This document shows positions 7,392 to 15,504 of a stretch of 36,288 nucleotides of DNA, one piece after another (the stretch's first letter is position 1; the number at the start of each line of letters is the position of its first letter). Made by a program: the position numbers and the translations under genes. This DNA comes from an uncultured Clostridia bacterium. GTDB lineage: Bacteria; Bacillota; Clostridia; Oscillospirales; Ruminococcaceae. Location: contig CANAQK010000014.1 in NCBI GenBank assembly GCA_947363605.1, forward strand, positions 1 through 36,288, given 5' to 3'. The notes under the pieces were generated by a model, which saw nothing but the letters and a program-made list of their open reading frames with translations, was not told where the DNA came from and ran no database searches.

Positions 7392-8255
7392 ATGTTAGTA
7401 TCGGCAAAAGAAATGCTTACCAAAGCAGTGGCTGGCAAATATGCAGTCGGTCAGTTCAACATCAACAACCTGGAATGGACCAAAGCGGTTCTGCTTACCG
7501 CGCAGGAGAACCAGTCCCCGGTTATCCTGGGTGTTTCCGAGGGTGCCGGAAAATATATGTGCGGGTATAAGACCATTGTCGGGATGGTAAACGGGATGCT
7601 CGAGGAGCTGGGGATTACGGTCCCGGTTGCTCTGCATCTGGATCACGGCAGCTACGAGGGCGCAAAAGCCTGCATTGCAGCCGGTTTCTCCTCTGTTATG
7701 TTCGACGGTTCCCACTACCCGATCGAGGAAAACATCGCCAAGACCAAAGAGCTGGTTGCGATCTGTGAGGAAAAAGGGCTGTCGATCGAAGCGGAAGTTG
7801 GTTCGATCGGCGGTGAGGAAGACGGTGTTGTCGGAGCGGGTGAGTGCGCAGACCCGAAAGAATGCAAAATGATCGCAGATCTGGGCGTTACCATGCTGGC
7901 TGCCGGGATCGGCAATATCCACGGCAAATACCCGGCAAACTGGGCTGGGCTGAGCTTTGAAACCCTGGATGCTGTTCAGGCATTGACCGGTGATATGCCG
8001 CTGGTCCTGCATGGCGGCACCGGCATTCCGGAAGAGATGATTAAAAAAGCGATCTCGCTGGGCGTGGCTAAGATCAATGTCAACACCGAGTGCCAGCTTT
8101 CGTTTGCGGCGGCTACCCGGAAGTATATCGAAGCCGGCAAGGACGAGCAGGGCAAGGGCTTCGACCCGCGGAAGCTGCTGGCTCCGGGCTTTGAGGCGAT
8201 CAAGGCGACGGTGAAAGAGAAAATGGAGCTGTTCGGCTCGGTCAATAAAGCGTAA
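7392..8255 (+). CDS. fba: Class II fructose-1,6-bisphosphate aldolase
   Basis: A 287-residue zinc-dependent aldolase that interconverts fructose 1,6-bisphosphate with dihydroxyacetone phosphate and glyceraldehyde 3-phosphate. LHLDHG carries catalytic Asp84 and zinc ligand His85; the other zinc ligands are His177 (GNIHGKYP) and His207 (VLHGGTG). The DGS (105-107) and NVNTE blocks bind the phosphates. The start ATG follows AGGAGGAA. The frame is open for another 207 nt upstream, but that part has no family match and contains the promoter. The gene is monocistronic between a strong promoter and a strong terminator, as usual for a highly expressed glycolytic enzyme. Confidence 0.96.
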   Translation: MLVSAKEMLTKAVAGKYAVGQFNINNLEWTKAVLLTAQENQSPVILGVSEGAGKYMCGYKTIVGMVNGMLEELGITVPVALHLDHGSYEGAKACIAAGFSSVMFDGSHYPIEENIAKTKELVAICEEKGLSIEAEVGSIGGEEDGVVGAGECADPKECKMIADLGVTMLAAGIGNIHGKYPANWAGLSFETLDAVQALTGDMPLVLHGGTGIPEEMIKKAISLGVAKINVNTECQLSFAAATRKYIEAGKDEQGKGFDPRKLLAPGFEAIKATVKEKMELFGSVNKA

Positions 8256-8281
8256 ACAGGAAAGGGGTTTCCGGCAGGAAG

Positions 8282-8329
8282 CCCGCTATAAGAAATCCCC
8301 GCTGAAAAGCGGGGATTTCTTATAGCGGG
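8282..8329. terminator. Long bidirectional terminator after fba
   Basis: A perfect 22-bp stem with a GAAA tetraloop. The inner AAATCCCCGCT/AGCGGGGATTT hairpin followed by TTTCTTAT forms the actual intrinsic terminator. Confidence 0.88.
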
Positions 8330-8384
8330 GAACGGGTTATTGATTGTATTGCCGGTGGAGCATAGGCAGGGAAAATATCCCAGA

Positions 8385-8425
8385 AAAAGGGAAAGGCCAA
8401 TCTTTGCGGATGGTCTTTCCCTTTT
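8385..8425 (-). terminator. Terminator for the minus-strand membrane-protein gene
   Basis: AAAAGGGAAAG pairs with CTTTCCCTTTT, extended by CCA/TGG. On the minus strand it ends in CCCTTTTTCT, 3 nt after the stop codon. It can also back up termination of fba. Confidence 0.8.
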
Positions 8426-8427
8426 GA

Positions 8428-9009
8428 TTAGCTCCGGGGCTTGGGGCCCTCTTTTTTTTCCTTGTAGACCAGCTTCTGCTTGATTGAGAAGTCCCGGCTG
8501 CCCAGTTGGTAAGCAAACTCAGCGATGGCCACCGGGATCAGATGGATCAGCAGCGCGACGGAGATCGCCTGGAACCAGTTATAATCGGGCAGGTACATGG
8601 AAATCTGGATCAGGTTGATGACCGGCCAGAGCTCGGCATTCAGGAATTTATACAAAACGACAAAATTCGGGAAAAGCCCGGCCTTGGAGAGCAGGAAAAA
8701 CACCCCTGTCAGGAAGAAGGGGATCATGGCCAGCAGGCCGATCTGGATCCCTCTCCAGCGGTTCAGGGTTATATGCCCGAAATGGGCACGGTTTAAGTCG
8801 GCGTGCCCGATTTCCCACATGGTACGGTAAACGGGCAGGGAATAGACCAGCAGGACGATGGGGGTACTGATCCATAATCCGTTCCCAAACAGCAGCGGGC
8901 TCATGCCAATACAGAAGATGAGAGCGACAATGATGCCGCCGCAATGGCTCCACAGCAGGGAGAGCACGGCTTTTTTCAAATCGGTTCGGTTTTCATTGGT
9001 TGGTTTCAT
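8428..9009 (-). CDS. Integral membrane protein of unknown function
   Basis: A 193-residue hydrophobic protein with about four membrane segments (near 24-41, 45-62, 86-108 and 146-167) and a basic C-terminal tail. I recognise no catalytic or transport motif. AAAGGAG lies 10 nt before ATG 9009. Repeat copy C lies about 90 bp upstream, so the promoter must lie in that gap or in the repeat, or transcription comes from rlmL through the repeat. A terminator follows. The gene is real by length, ribosome site and composition; the role is unknown. Confidence 0.75.
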   Translation of the reverse strand: MKPTNENRTDLKKAVLSLLWSHCGGIIVALIFCIGMSPLLFGNGLWISTPIVLLVYSLPVYRTMWEIGHADLNRAHFGHITLNRWRGIQIGLLAMIPFFLTGVFFLLSKAGLFPNFVVLYKFLNAELWPVINLIQISMYLPDYNWFQAISVALLIHLIPVAIAEFAYQLGSRDFSIKQKLVYKEKKEGPKPRS

Positions 9010-9101
9010 GGGAGGTCGGCTCCTTTCAGAAAATTTACGGGAGAGGTTCGAGGCTTTGGATATTGGAATGCGAGCGCTGTTCCAACGGCCTGGCAGGGGA
9101 A

Positions 9102-9284
9102 TATAGTCGGCACACCCTCAAATCGGATGCCGATTTGAGGGTCAGGCTTTGCCCGTTCGCGCATAAAATGCGCTGTGCGCCGTCTATGAAGCCCTACCGC
9201 ATGGCCGCTTCGCGGCCCACTGCGGCATGATATGCCGCAGTGGTGAAAAGAAGCCAATGCTTCTTTTCAAGTGCGTTGACTATA
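9102..9284 (-). repeat. R1 interspersed repeat, copy C (183 bp, inverted)
   Basis: Complete copy in the opposite orientation to the others, with TATAGTC at both ends. Its ACCCTCAAA/TTTGAGGGT terminal hairpin is intact. The left end of the element lies inside the 3' end of the methyltransferase gene and supplies its last five codons and stop. Confidence 0.9.
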
Positions 9285-10397
9285 GTACATATAAAGCTGG
9301 CACTTCATCATCCCGTTATAGAGCTTCCGGCGTTTTACAGCCGTTTTGCCATAGAGGCTTTCGAATTTTTCGGAAGGGCTGATGACATATACCGATGCCT
9401 GTTCCAGCGGGGAAAAGACTTGCCCCATGACACGGTAAAGACGGTTGGCATCCTCCTGCTCCAGCATCCGCTCCCCATAAGGGGGGTTGCAGGCGATGAC
9501 CGCCGGGCCGGGATTTTTGAGGGCAAAATCCCGGATATCCTTTTGCTGAACCAGCATCCGGGAAAACACGCCGGCGCGTTTGGCATTCTGCTTGGTCAGC
9601 TCGATGGCGGCGGGATCGATATCCGAGCCGTAGGCGAAAAATTCCGTATCCCGGCGGATCCCTTCAATACCGCGGGAGCGTTCCTCCTGCCAGACGGAGT
9701 CTTCGAACAGGCCGAAATTTTGGGCTGAAAATTTCCGTTTCAGGCAAGGCGGGATGTTCAGCGCCTTGGTGGCGGCTTCAATCAGCAGGGTCCCTGAGCC
9801 GCAGAAGGGGTCGTAGAAGACCCCGCCGTTCCGGATGCGTGCCAGGTCTACGATACCGGCCGCCAGGGTTTCCTTGATGGGGGCGGCGTTGGCGTTCAGG
9901 CGGTAGCCCCGTTTATGAAGCCCGGCGCCCGAGGTATCCAGCATCAGGGTAACCTCGTCATGGTGGATGGAAAATTGGAGCTGGTGCAGGGGTCCAGTTT
10001 CCGGGAACCAGTCCATCCGGTAATGCTGCTTCAGCCGTTCTACCGCCGCCTTTTTGATGATGGCCTGGCAGTCCGGGACGCTCATCAGCTGGGAATTCAG
10101 CGCCCAGCCTTTGACGGGGAATGCGTCCTTGGAGCCGATAAAATCCTCCAGCGGGAGTTTCCGGACGCCCTGGAACAGCTCTTCAAAGGAGCGGGCGGTA
10201 AACTGCCCCAGCTCAATCAGCACCCGCTCGGCTGTCCGCAGGCAGATGTTGGCCCGGGCAAGGATATGCTCGTCCCCCTCAAAGGTGACCTTCCCGTTAT
10301 GGGAAACGACGTTTTCCGCTCCCATCCGTTTCAGCTCGCCCGCAAGCACGCTTTCCAGCCCGAAATGGCAGGGGCTGGCATAGTGGTAAAGACTCAT
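9267..10397 (-). CDS. THUMP-domain class I SAM-dependent RNA methyltransferase (RlmL/YpsC type)
   Basis: A 376-residue protein related to the N-terminal half of E. coli RlmL (23S rRNA m2G2445 methylation) and to B. subtilis YpsC. A THUMP RNA-binding domain (about 45-155) is followed by LDTSGAGLHKRGYR (153-166), the SAM-binding motif DPFCGSGT (196-203) and the catalytic NPPY (304-307). ATG 10397 is chosen because AGGAGGAAAC precedes it; the frame is open for 14 more codons upstream without a ribosome site. The C-terminus ends YMYYSQRT, and the codons for SQRT and the TGA stop come from repeat copy C. The native end is replaced, but the catalytic core is complete. Confidence 0.92.
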   Translation of the reverse strand: MSLYHYASPCHFGLESVLAGELKRMGAENVVSHNGKVTFEGDEHILARANICLRTAERVLIELGQFTARSFEELFQGVRKLPLEDFIGSKDAFPVKGWALNSQLMSVPDCQAIIKKAAVERLKQHYRMDWFPETGPLHQLQFSIHHDEVTLMLDTSGAGLHKRGYRLNANAAPIKETLAAGIVDLARIRNGGVFYDPFCGSGTLLIEAATKALNIPPCLKRKFSAQNFGLFEDSVWQEERSRGIEGIRRDTEFFAYGSDIDPAAIELTKQNAKRAGVFSRMLVQQKDIRDFALKNPGPAVIACNPPYGERMLEQEDANRLYRVMGQVFSPLEQASVYVISPSEKFESLYGKTAVKRRKLYNGMMKCQLYMYYSQRT

Positions 10398-10505
10398 GTT
10401 TCCTCCTGGTTTTGATATACACAGCTCCAGTCTATACAAGACTATAGCCGTTTTTTTTGAAAAAGAAGCAAATGTTTCTGCGATTTTCGGAAGTTTCCGG
10501 GAAAA

Positions 10506-11150
10506 CTAATCCCGCCCGATCAGCTCGATAACCGCCTCCGGGACTTGGCTGAGATGGTCGACGGTACGGTCCCCATCCGCCACTTCCGCCGGGCAGAAGC
10601 CGTGCAGGCAGCCGATAAAAGGCAGGCCGTTGGCCTTCGCCGCCTGCTTGTCATAGTACCGGTCCCCCACCATGACGGCGGCTTCAGGCTGGGCCCGTTC
10701 CAGCAGGAGCCCCAGGGTCTGGTCCTTAATCAGCCCGGGAAGCAGGGGCTGGATTTCGTCTATTTTATCCAGCAGCCCAAGCCGGCCCAGCACCATCCGG
10801 ATATAACGTTCGGACGCATTGGAGCAGACTGCGGTGCGGAAGCCCAGCTCATGCAGCCGGTCCAGCATTTTGTCAGCCCCGTCGTAAAACCCGGCGTACT
10901 GTTGGATAAATTCCTGTTCATAAGCGGCTTCCTGGGAAAAATACGTTTCGATTTCGTCCAGGTTGTCCGTCCCGATCAGGGCCAGCCCGCAGTCCAGATA
11001 ACGGGCGCCGAAAGTGGCGATGATATCCTCGGCTGTTTTGTCGAAAATACCGCGCTCCGCCAGCGCTTTTTTATGAGCGGGAACCGCGTAGAGCTCGGTC
11101 CGGTTCAGGGTTCCGTCCAGGTCGAAAACGACCAGTTTGATAGGGTTCAT
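10506..11150 (-). CDS. HAD-superfamily phosphatase (phosphoglycolate phosphatase-like)
   Basis: A 214-residue HAD hydrolase of the Gph/PgmB-like subgroup with a helical cap. Motif I DLDGT carries nucleophile Asp10 and acid/base Asp12; motif II is Ser110 (VCSN); motif III is Lys142 (LIKD); motif IV is VGDRYYD with Asp163 and Asp167. The substrate cannot be told from sequence. ATG 11150 follows AGGAGGTTTGAC; the longer open frame upstream has no ribosome site. It lies 108 nt upstream of the methyltransferase gene on the same strand and may be cotranscribed with it. Confidence 0.9.
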   Translation of the reverse strand: MNPIKLVVFDLDGTLNRTELYAVPAHKKALAERGIFDKTAEDIIATFGARYLDCGLALIGTDNLDEIETYFSQEAAYEQEFIQQYAGFYDGADKMLDRLHELGFRTAVCSNASERYIRMVLGRLGLLDKIDEIQPLLPGLIKDQTLGLLLERAQPEAAVMVGDRYYDKQAAKANGLPFIGCLHGFCPAEVADGDRTVDHLSQVPEAVIELIGRD

Positions 11151-11226
11151 GTCAAACCTCCTGTTGTTTGGGAGAAATGGTTTTGGAAGCAGTAATGCGG
11201 CAGCTGCGGATCCTGTTCCCTGTTCC

Positions 11227-11255
11227 ATTATAACAAAGAAGAAGCAAAAGTGAAA
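11227..11255 (-). promoter_or_regulatory. Probable promoter of the HAD phosphatase gene
   Basis: Minus-strand TATAAT with a weak TTTCAC -35 at 17-nt spacing. It is divergent from the promoter at 11262-11290. Confidence 0.45.
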
Positions 11256-11261
11256 TATCTA

Positions 11262-11290
11262 TTGCTTTATATCAAAAAAAATATTATAAT
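11262..11290 (+). promoter_or_regulatory. Promoter of the DivIVA-like gene cluster
   Basis: TTGCTT, 17 nt, TATAAT, the same hexamers as the fba promoter. An A-rich spacer precedes the -10. The leader to ATG 11415 is about 118 nt. Confidence 0.75.
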
Positions 11291-11414
11291 ATTCAGCACT
11301 GGAATAATCATTGCAGCAGAGCCGGGATCCCTTTTTTCGGCGCTCTGCGTTTGCGGAAGGGCCTTTCTGACAGAATATTTTTAAGGCTGGCCGCAGGGGA
11401 AGGGGTGCTCGTTT

Positions 11415-12569
11415 ATGGATGTGCAGAAAGAATTTTCACGGGCCGCGATCGGCGGGCTGAAAAAAGAAGAAGTGCAGGCCTATATTGACAGACTCGCGGC
11501 AGAACAGGAGCGGCGGCTGGCTGAGAAGGATGCGGCGCTGAACGCAGCAAATGCGCAGATTAAAGAATATGCCGTTTTGGTTGAAGAACAATATCAGAAA
11601 ATCGTCAGCCGTTCTTCCGCGGCGGAGCAGGCCGGGGCAGAGCTGCGGAAGCTTCAGGAAGCGCTGGAGCTCAAAACTGCCGAGGCCGCCGCATTCCGCG
11701 CCCGGCTGGAGCCCTACGAGGAAGCCGGGCGGACGGCGGAGCAGATGGTGGCCGAGGCACAGGTGAAAAGCGAGGAGATTTCCCGCCGTTCTGCCCTGCA
11801 TTTGGAGGAGATCCGCGCCCAGGCAGACCAGCTGCTGGAGCAGGCGTCTGAACAGGCCAAGGGGATTGTGCGGGACGCCCAGCAGATCTTTGAGCTGACC
11901 AAGAAGCAGACCCAGGACATGATGGAATCGGCCAAGCGGAAGGAGCACGATTTACTGGAAAATGCTTCCCGCCAGGCGGAGGAGCTGCGTTCGGCGGCAG
12001 AAACGGAGTGTTCCGGGTTCCGGGATGCGGCGGCGAAGAAATCCGAGGAGATCGTCCGCTCAGCACAGCGCCGGGCGGATGAGGCCCTGAATACTGCCCA
12101 GCGTTCTTCGTCGGAAATGCTGGCTTCGGCCCGCCGGACTGCGGAGGAAAAGCTGGATCAGGCGGAGAAGAAATCCGCCGCCCTGCTGTCTGAGGCTGAG
12201 GAGAAGTCCCGGGCAGCGGAGGAAGCCCTGCGTTCGGCGGAAAACCTGCTGGAGCAGCGCCGGACAGAAGCAGAACAACAGGCCAAATCCCTGCTGGACG
12301 ATGCAAAGCGGCAGGCTGAAACCCTGCTGCGGGACGCGCGCTCCGAAAGCCGGGAGCTGCGTGAACAGCTGGAAACGGTCCACAAAGAGATGAAGCTTCA
12401 AAAATCCAATTTGCTGCTGGCCATTGACGAGGTCAAATCCTCCGTGCAGCGGATTACACTGCAGCAGGTATTTTCGGAGGGCAAGGAGGATTTCCTTTCC
12501 CAGGAAAGCGTCAGCGAGGCCATCCGCCGGAAATTTACCCAGCTGAACCAAGGGGAGCGGCCGGAATGA
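11415..12569 (+). CDS. DivIVA-like coiled-coil protein
   Basis: A 384-residue protein, nearly all alpha-helical. The N-terminus MDVQKEFSRAAIGGLKKEEVQAYIDRL resembles the DivIVA membrane-binding head (F-x-R-x3-G-x6-V-x2-Y). Residues 30-350 are Ala/Glu/Arg/Lys-rich heptad coiled coil, with repeated segments such as RSAQRRADEALNTAQR and SARRTAEEKLDQAEK that suggest internal 11- or 22-residue repetition. DivIVA-type proteins mark poles, septa or curved membrane in Gram-positive bacteria. Here the protein is far longer than DivIVA itself (about 165 aa), so it is a relative rather than the orthologue. The stop overlaps the fumarase subunit start (ATGA). Confidence 0.75.
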   Translation: MDVQKEFSRAAIGGLKKEEVQAYIDRLAAEQERRLAEKDAALNAANAQIKEYAVLVEEQYQKIVSRSSAAEQAGAELRKLQEALELKTAEAAAFRARLEPYEEAGRTAEQMVAEAQVKSEEISRRSALHLEEIRAQADQLLEQASEQAKGIVRDAQQIFELTKKQTQDMMESAKRKEHDLLENASRQAEELRSAAETECSGFRDAAAKKSEEIVRSAQRRADEALNTAQRSSSEMLASARRTAEEKLDQAEKKSAALLSEAEEKSRAAEEALRSAENLLEQRRTEAEQQAKSLLDDAKRQAETLLRDARSESRELREQLETVHKEMKLQKSNLLLAIDEVKSSVQRITLQQVFSEGKEDFLSQESVSEAIRRKFTQLNQGERPE

Positions 12570-13108
12570 ACAAAACTGCGGGGGTCCGGCTGGATGCCGG
12601 GGAATTAAAGGAAGCCGCCCCTTCGCTGAAAGCAGGGGAGCGGGTGCTGCTGTCCGGCTGGGTGTATACCGCCCGGGATGCGGCGCATAAGCAGCTGTTC
12701 GCCCTGCTGGACAATGGGGAGCCGCTGCCTTTTCCGCTGGACGGAGCGATGGTATATTATGCCGGGCCGACAAAAGCTCCGCCAGGGCTGCCGGTTGGTT
12801 CCTGCGGGCCGACCACCTCCTCCCGGATGGATCGTTTTGCCCCGCGGCTGCTGGATTTGGGGCTGACAGCCATGATTGGCAAGGGAGGGCGCAGCCCGGA
12901 GGTGCTGGAAGCGGTCTGCCGCAATCAGGCGGTTTATCTCTGTGCGCTGGGCGGTGCGGGCGCTTTGGCCTGCCGCTGTATTGCTTCCTGCGAAACGGTG
13001 GCGTTCCCGGAGCTGGGCTGTGAATCCATCAAACGGCTGGAATTCCGGGAGTTCCCGCTGATTGTAGGGGCGGATTCATCAGGCGGGAATCTGTTTATGC
13101 GGAGGTGA
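12566..13108 (+). CDS. Fumarate hydratase class I, beta subunit (FumA C-terminal/TtdB type)
   Basis: A 180-residue homologue of the small subunit of two-subunit class I fumarase or tartrate dehydratase (fumarate + H2O = malate, [4Fe-4S]-dependent). The swivelling-domain signature GPTTSSRMD (81-89) and MIGKGG (103-108) are present, followed by the typical GGAGALAC segment. The cluster cysteines belong to the alpha subunit, which is not encoded in this window. The gene overlaps the DivIVA-like gene by 4 nt and is surely translated with it. Fumarate, tartrate or a related hydroxy acid could be the substrate. Confidence 0.88.
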   Translation: MNKTAGVRLDAGELKEAAPSLKAGERVLLSGWVYTARDAAHKQLFALLDNGEPLPFPLDGAMVYYAGPTKAPPGLPVGSCGPTTSSRMDRFAPRLLDLGLTAMIGKGGRSPEVLEAVCRNQAVYLCALGGAGALACRCIASCETVAFPELGCESIKRLEFREFPLIVGADSSGGNLFMRR

Positions 13109-13206
13109 TCTGTTTTCTGTCTGCTGGCGGCAGGCGGGTCTGTTTTAAATCAATCCTTCCCGCGTTTGGCAGGAGAAGGATTATGATAGATGAGGAGGAA
13201 GCCGGG

Positions 13207-14592
13207 ATGACAAGGGAAGCAACGACGTATAAGCCGCGGCTGATACGGGATAAAGGTTTCTATAAAATGCTGGTGACTCTGGCTTTGCCGGTGACGGTGC
13301 AGAATATCATCGTCTTTTTAACCCAAATGCTGGATACAGTCATGCTGGGGGAGCTGGGGGATGTGGCTATGTCGGCGTCTTCGCTGGCGAACCAGCCGTT
13401 TTTTATTTTTAATATGCTGACCTTCGGCCTGGGAAGCGGGGCGGCTGTGCTGACGGCCCAATATTGGGGGATGCAGCAGCTCAAACCGATCCGGGTGATC
13501 GTGACCATGATTATCCGTTTTTCCATGCTGGCAGGATTGCTGCTGACAGTGGCGGTGCTGGCCGTGCCGGAATGGTTCATGGGGCTGTTTACCAACGAAG
13601 CGGAGGTCATTTCCACTGGGGCGGAGTATCTCCGGATCATTGCCTACTGCTATGTATTCTTTGGGCTGACCAATGTGTTTTACATCTCGATACGGAGTGT
13701 AGAAAGCGTCCGGATCGCGGTGGTTTCCAATGTGGCGGCGCTGGTCACCAACGTGCTGCTGAACTATATCCTGATTTTCGGGAAATTCGGCGCGCCGGCG
13801 CTGGGGATCCGGGGCGCGGCCTACGCTACCCTGGCGGCCCGGCTGCTGGAATTTACCATTGCGGTCTGTTATATGTTCTTCTTCGACCAAAATCTGCGGA
13901 TCCGGCTGCGGGATTTCTTCCTGTTTGACCGGCTGCTGCTCCGGGATTTGACGGTGATCAGCATCCCGGTGGTGGCGAACGAGCTGATGTGGGCGCTGGG
14001 GACCTCGATGCAGGCCCGGCTGCTCGGGATGCTGGGCACCAGTGCGGTGGCGGCCAATACCATCATCAGCGTGGTGCAGCAGCTCTCCACGGTGGCGGTA
14101 TTCGGTGTAGCGAGCGCAGCGGCGGTGCTGATCGGCAAGGCGATCGGGGAAGGGGATATGAACAAGGCGCACGACCGGGGGCATACCTTCCTGTTGATCT
14201 CCTATCTGTTCGGGCTGATTGTCATGGGGGTAATCCTGGCGCTCCAGCGGGTCGCTGTAGACTTTTACAAGGTGGAGCCAGCCACCAAGGAGCTGGCGCA
14301 TCAAATGATGCTGGTGGCCGCACTGATCGGCTTTTTCGTTTCCATTTCAGGGATCGGGATTGTCGGTATTTTGCGCGGCGGAGGGGATACAAAATTTTCG
14401 CTTTGGATTGAAGTGATCGGTCTGTGGTTCATCGCCGTTCCGGCGGCTTATTTTGTGGCCTTTGTGCTGGAATGGCCGATCCCGCTGGTTTTTCTGGTGA
14501 TGAAGATTGACGAGCCGGTGAAGGTAGTACTTTTCCTGATCCGGATGCGGGGGAGCAAATGGCTGCGGAACGTCACCCGCAAAGAGATTTGA
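13207..14592 (+). CDS. MATE-family multidrug/cation antiporter
   Basis: A 461-residue, 12-helix transporter of the MATE (NorM/DinF) family that exports organic cations with Na+ or H+ influx. Two homologous halves are visible, for example LALPVTVQNIIVFLTQMLD in helix 1 and SIPVVANELMWALGTSMQ in helix 7. ATG 13207 is chosen for its AGGAGG site 9 nt upstream; an in-frame ATG at 13183 (with AGGAGAAGG) is possible. The frame is open back to 13105, but that would start at a GTG with no ribosome site. It shares the direction of the fumarase gene. Confidence 0.93.
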   Translation: MTREATTYKPRLIRDKGFYKMLVTLALPVTVQNIIVFLTQMLDTVMLGELGDVAMSASSLANQPFFIFNMLTFGLGSGAAVLTAQYWGMQQLKPIRVIVTMIIRFSMLAGLLLTVAVLAVPEWFMGLFTNEAEVISTGAEYLRIIAYCYVFFGLTNVFYISIRSVESVRIAVVSNVAALVTNVLLNYILIFGKFGAPALGIRGAAYATLAARLLEFTIAVCYMFFFDQNLRIRLRDFFLFDRLLLRDLTVISIPVVANELMWALGTSMQARLLGMLGTSAVAANTIISVVQQLSTVAVFGVASAAAVLIGKAIGEGDMNKAHDRGHTFLLISYLFGLIVMGVILALQRVAVDFYKVEPATKELAHQMMLVAALIGFFVSISGIGIVGILRGGGDTKFSLWIEVIGLWFIAVPAAYFVAFVLEWPIPLVFLVMKIDEPVKVVLFLIRMRGSKWLRNVTRKEI

Positions 14593-14628
14593 CAACAGGC
14601 GGATGAACAACGTACAGGGGGATATTTC

Positions 14629-15504
14629 ATGCTGGGGAGCATTTTAAATGAGATTGAACAGAAAATGAGCAGTTTTTCCAAGGGGCAGAAAAGCATTGCT
14701 TCCTATATTCTCAACCACTACGAAAAAGCGGCGTATATGACGGCGGCCCGGCTGGGAGCGGCCGCGCAGGTCAGCGAATCTACGGTGGTGCGGTTTGCCT
14801 TTGAACTGGGGTATGACGGATATCCCGCGCTTCAGCGGGAGCTTCAGGAAATGATCAAAAACAAGCTGACGGCGGTCCAGCGGATCGATGTCGCCAAAGA
14901 GCAGATGGGGGACCGGGATATCCTGGGCAAGGTGCTGAACCTGGATATCGAAAAAATCAAGAAAACCATGGAGGAAACCTCCCGCGTGGATTTTAACAAT
15001 TCTGTGGAGGCCATCCTCCAGGCCAAACGGATTTATATCCTTGGGTCCCGGAGCGCGCTGGTGCTGGCCCGTTTCCTGGCGCTTTATTTCAACATCATTT
15101 TTGAGAATGTCCGGCTGGTGGACACCACATCCTCCAGCGAAATGTTTGAACAGATCATGCGGATCGGGATGGGGGATGTCATCATCGGCATCAGCTTCCC
15201 GCGGTACTCCAAGAGGAGCGCCAAGGCATTGGCGTATGCCCGGAACATGGGGGCGAAAATCGTGGCGATTACCGACAGCCCTTCCTCCCCGATTGCGGAA
15301 CACGCCGACTTCTTCCTGCAGGCCCGGAGCGACATGGCTTCCTTCGTGGATTCGCTGGTGGCGCCGTTATCCCTGATCAACGCGCTGATTGTGGCGGTTG
15401 GCCTGCGGAAACGGGATGAGATCAAGCAGATTTTTGACCGGCTGGAGGGGATCTGGGATGAATACGACGTTTATCAGAAGCCAGGGGAAACAGCCGGTGT
15501 TTGA
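14629..15504 (+). CDS. RpiR/MurR-family transcriptional regulator
   Basis: A 291-residue regulator with an N-terminal RpiR helix-turn-helix (about 20-75, including QVSESTVVRFAFELGYDGY) and a C-terminal sugar-phosphate-isomerase (SIS) domain (about 125-260: YILGSRSALVLARF, ISFPRYSKRSAKA, AITDSPSSP). Such proteins sense phosphosugars and control sugar or amino-sugar genes. No sugar gene is next to it, so its target is unclear. GGGGGAT precedes the ATG. The next gene overlaps its 3' end. Confidence 0.9.
   Translation: MLGSILNEIEQKMSSFSKGQKSIASYILNHYEKAAYMTAARLGAAAQVSESTVVRFAFELGYDGYPALQRELQEMIKNKLTAVQRIDVAKEQMGDRDILGKVLNLDIEKIKKTMEETSRVDFNNSVEAILQAKRIYILGSRSALVLARFLALYFNIIFENVRLVDTTSSSEMFEQIMRIGMGDVIIGISFPRYSKRSAKALAYARNMGAKIVAITDSPSSPIAEHADFFLQARSDMASFVDSLVAPLSLINALIVAVGLRKRDEIKQIFDRLEGIWDEYDVYQKPGETAGV

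Noticed and set aside
13105-13206. Longer N-terminus for the MATE transporter starting at GTG 13105
   Set aside because: The added residues do not fit the family and the GTG has no ribosome site, whereas ATG 13207 has an ideal one.
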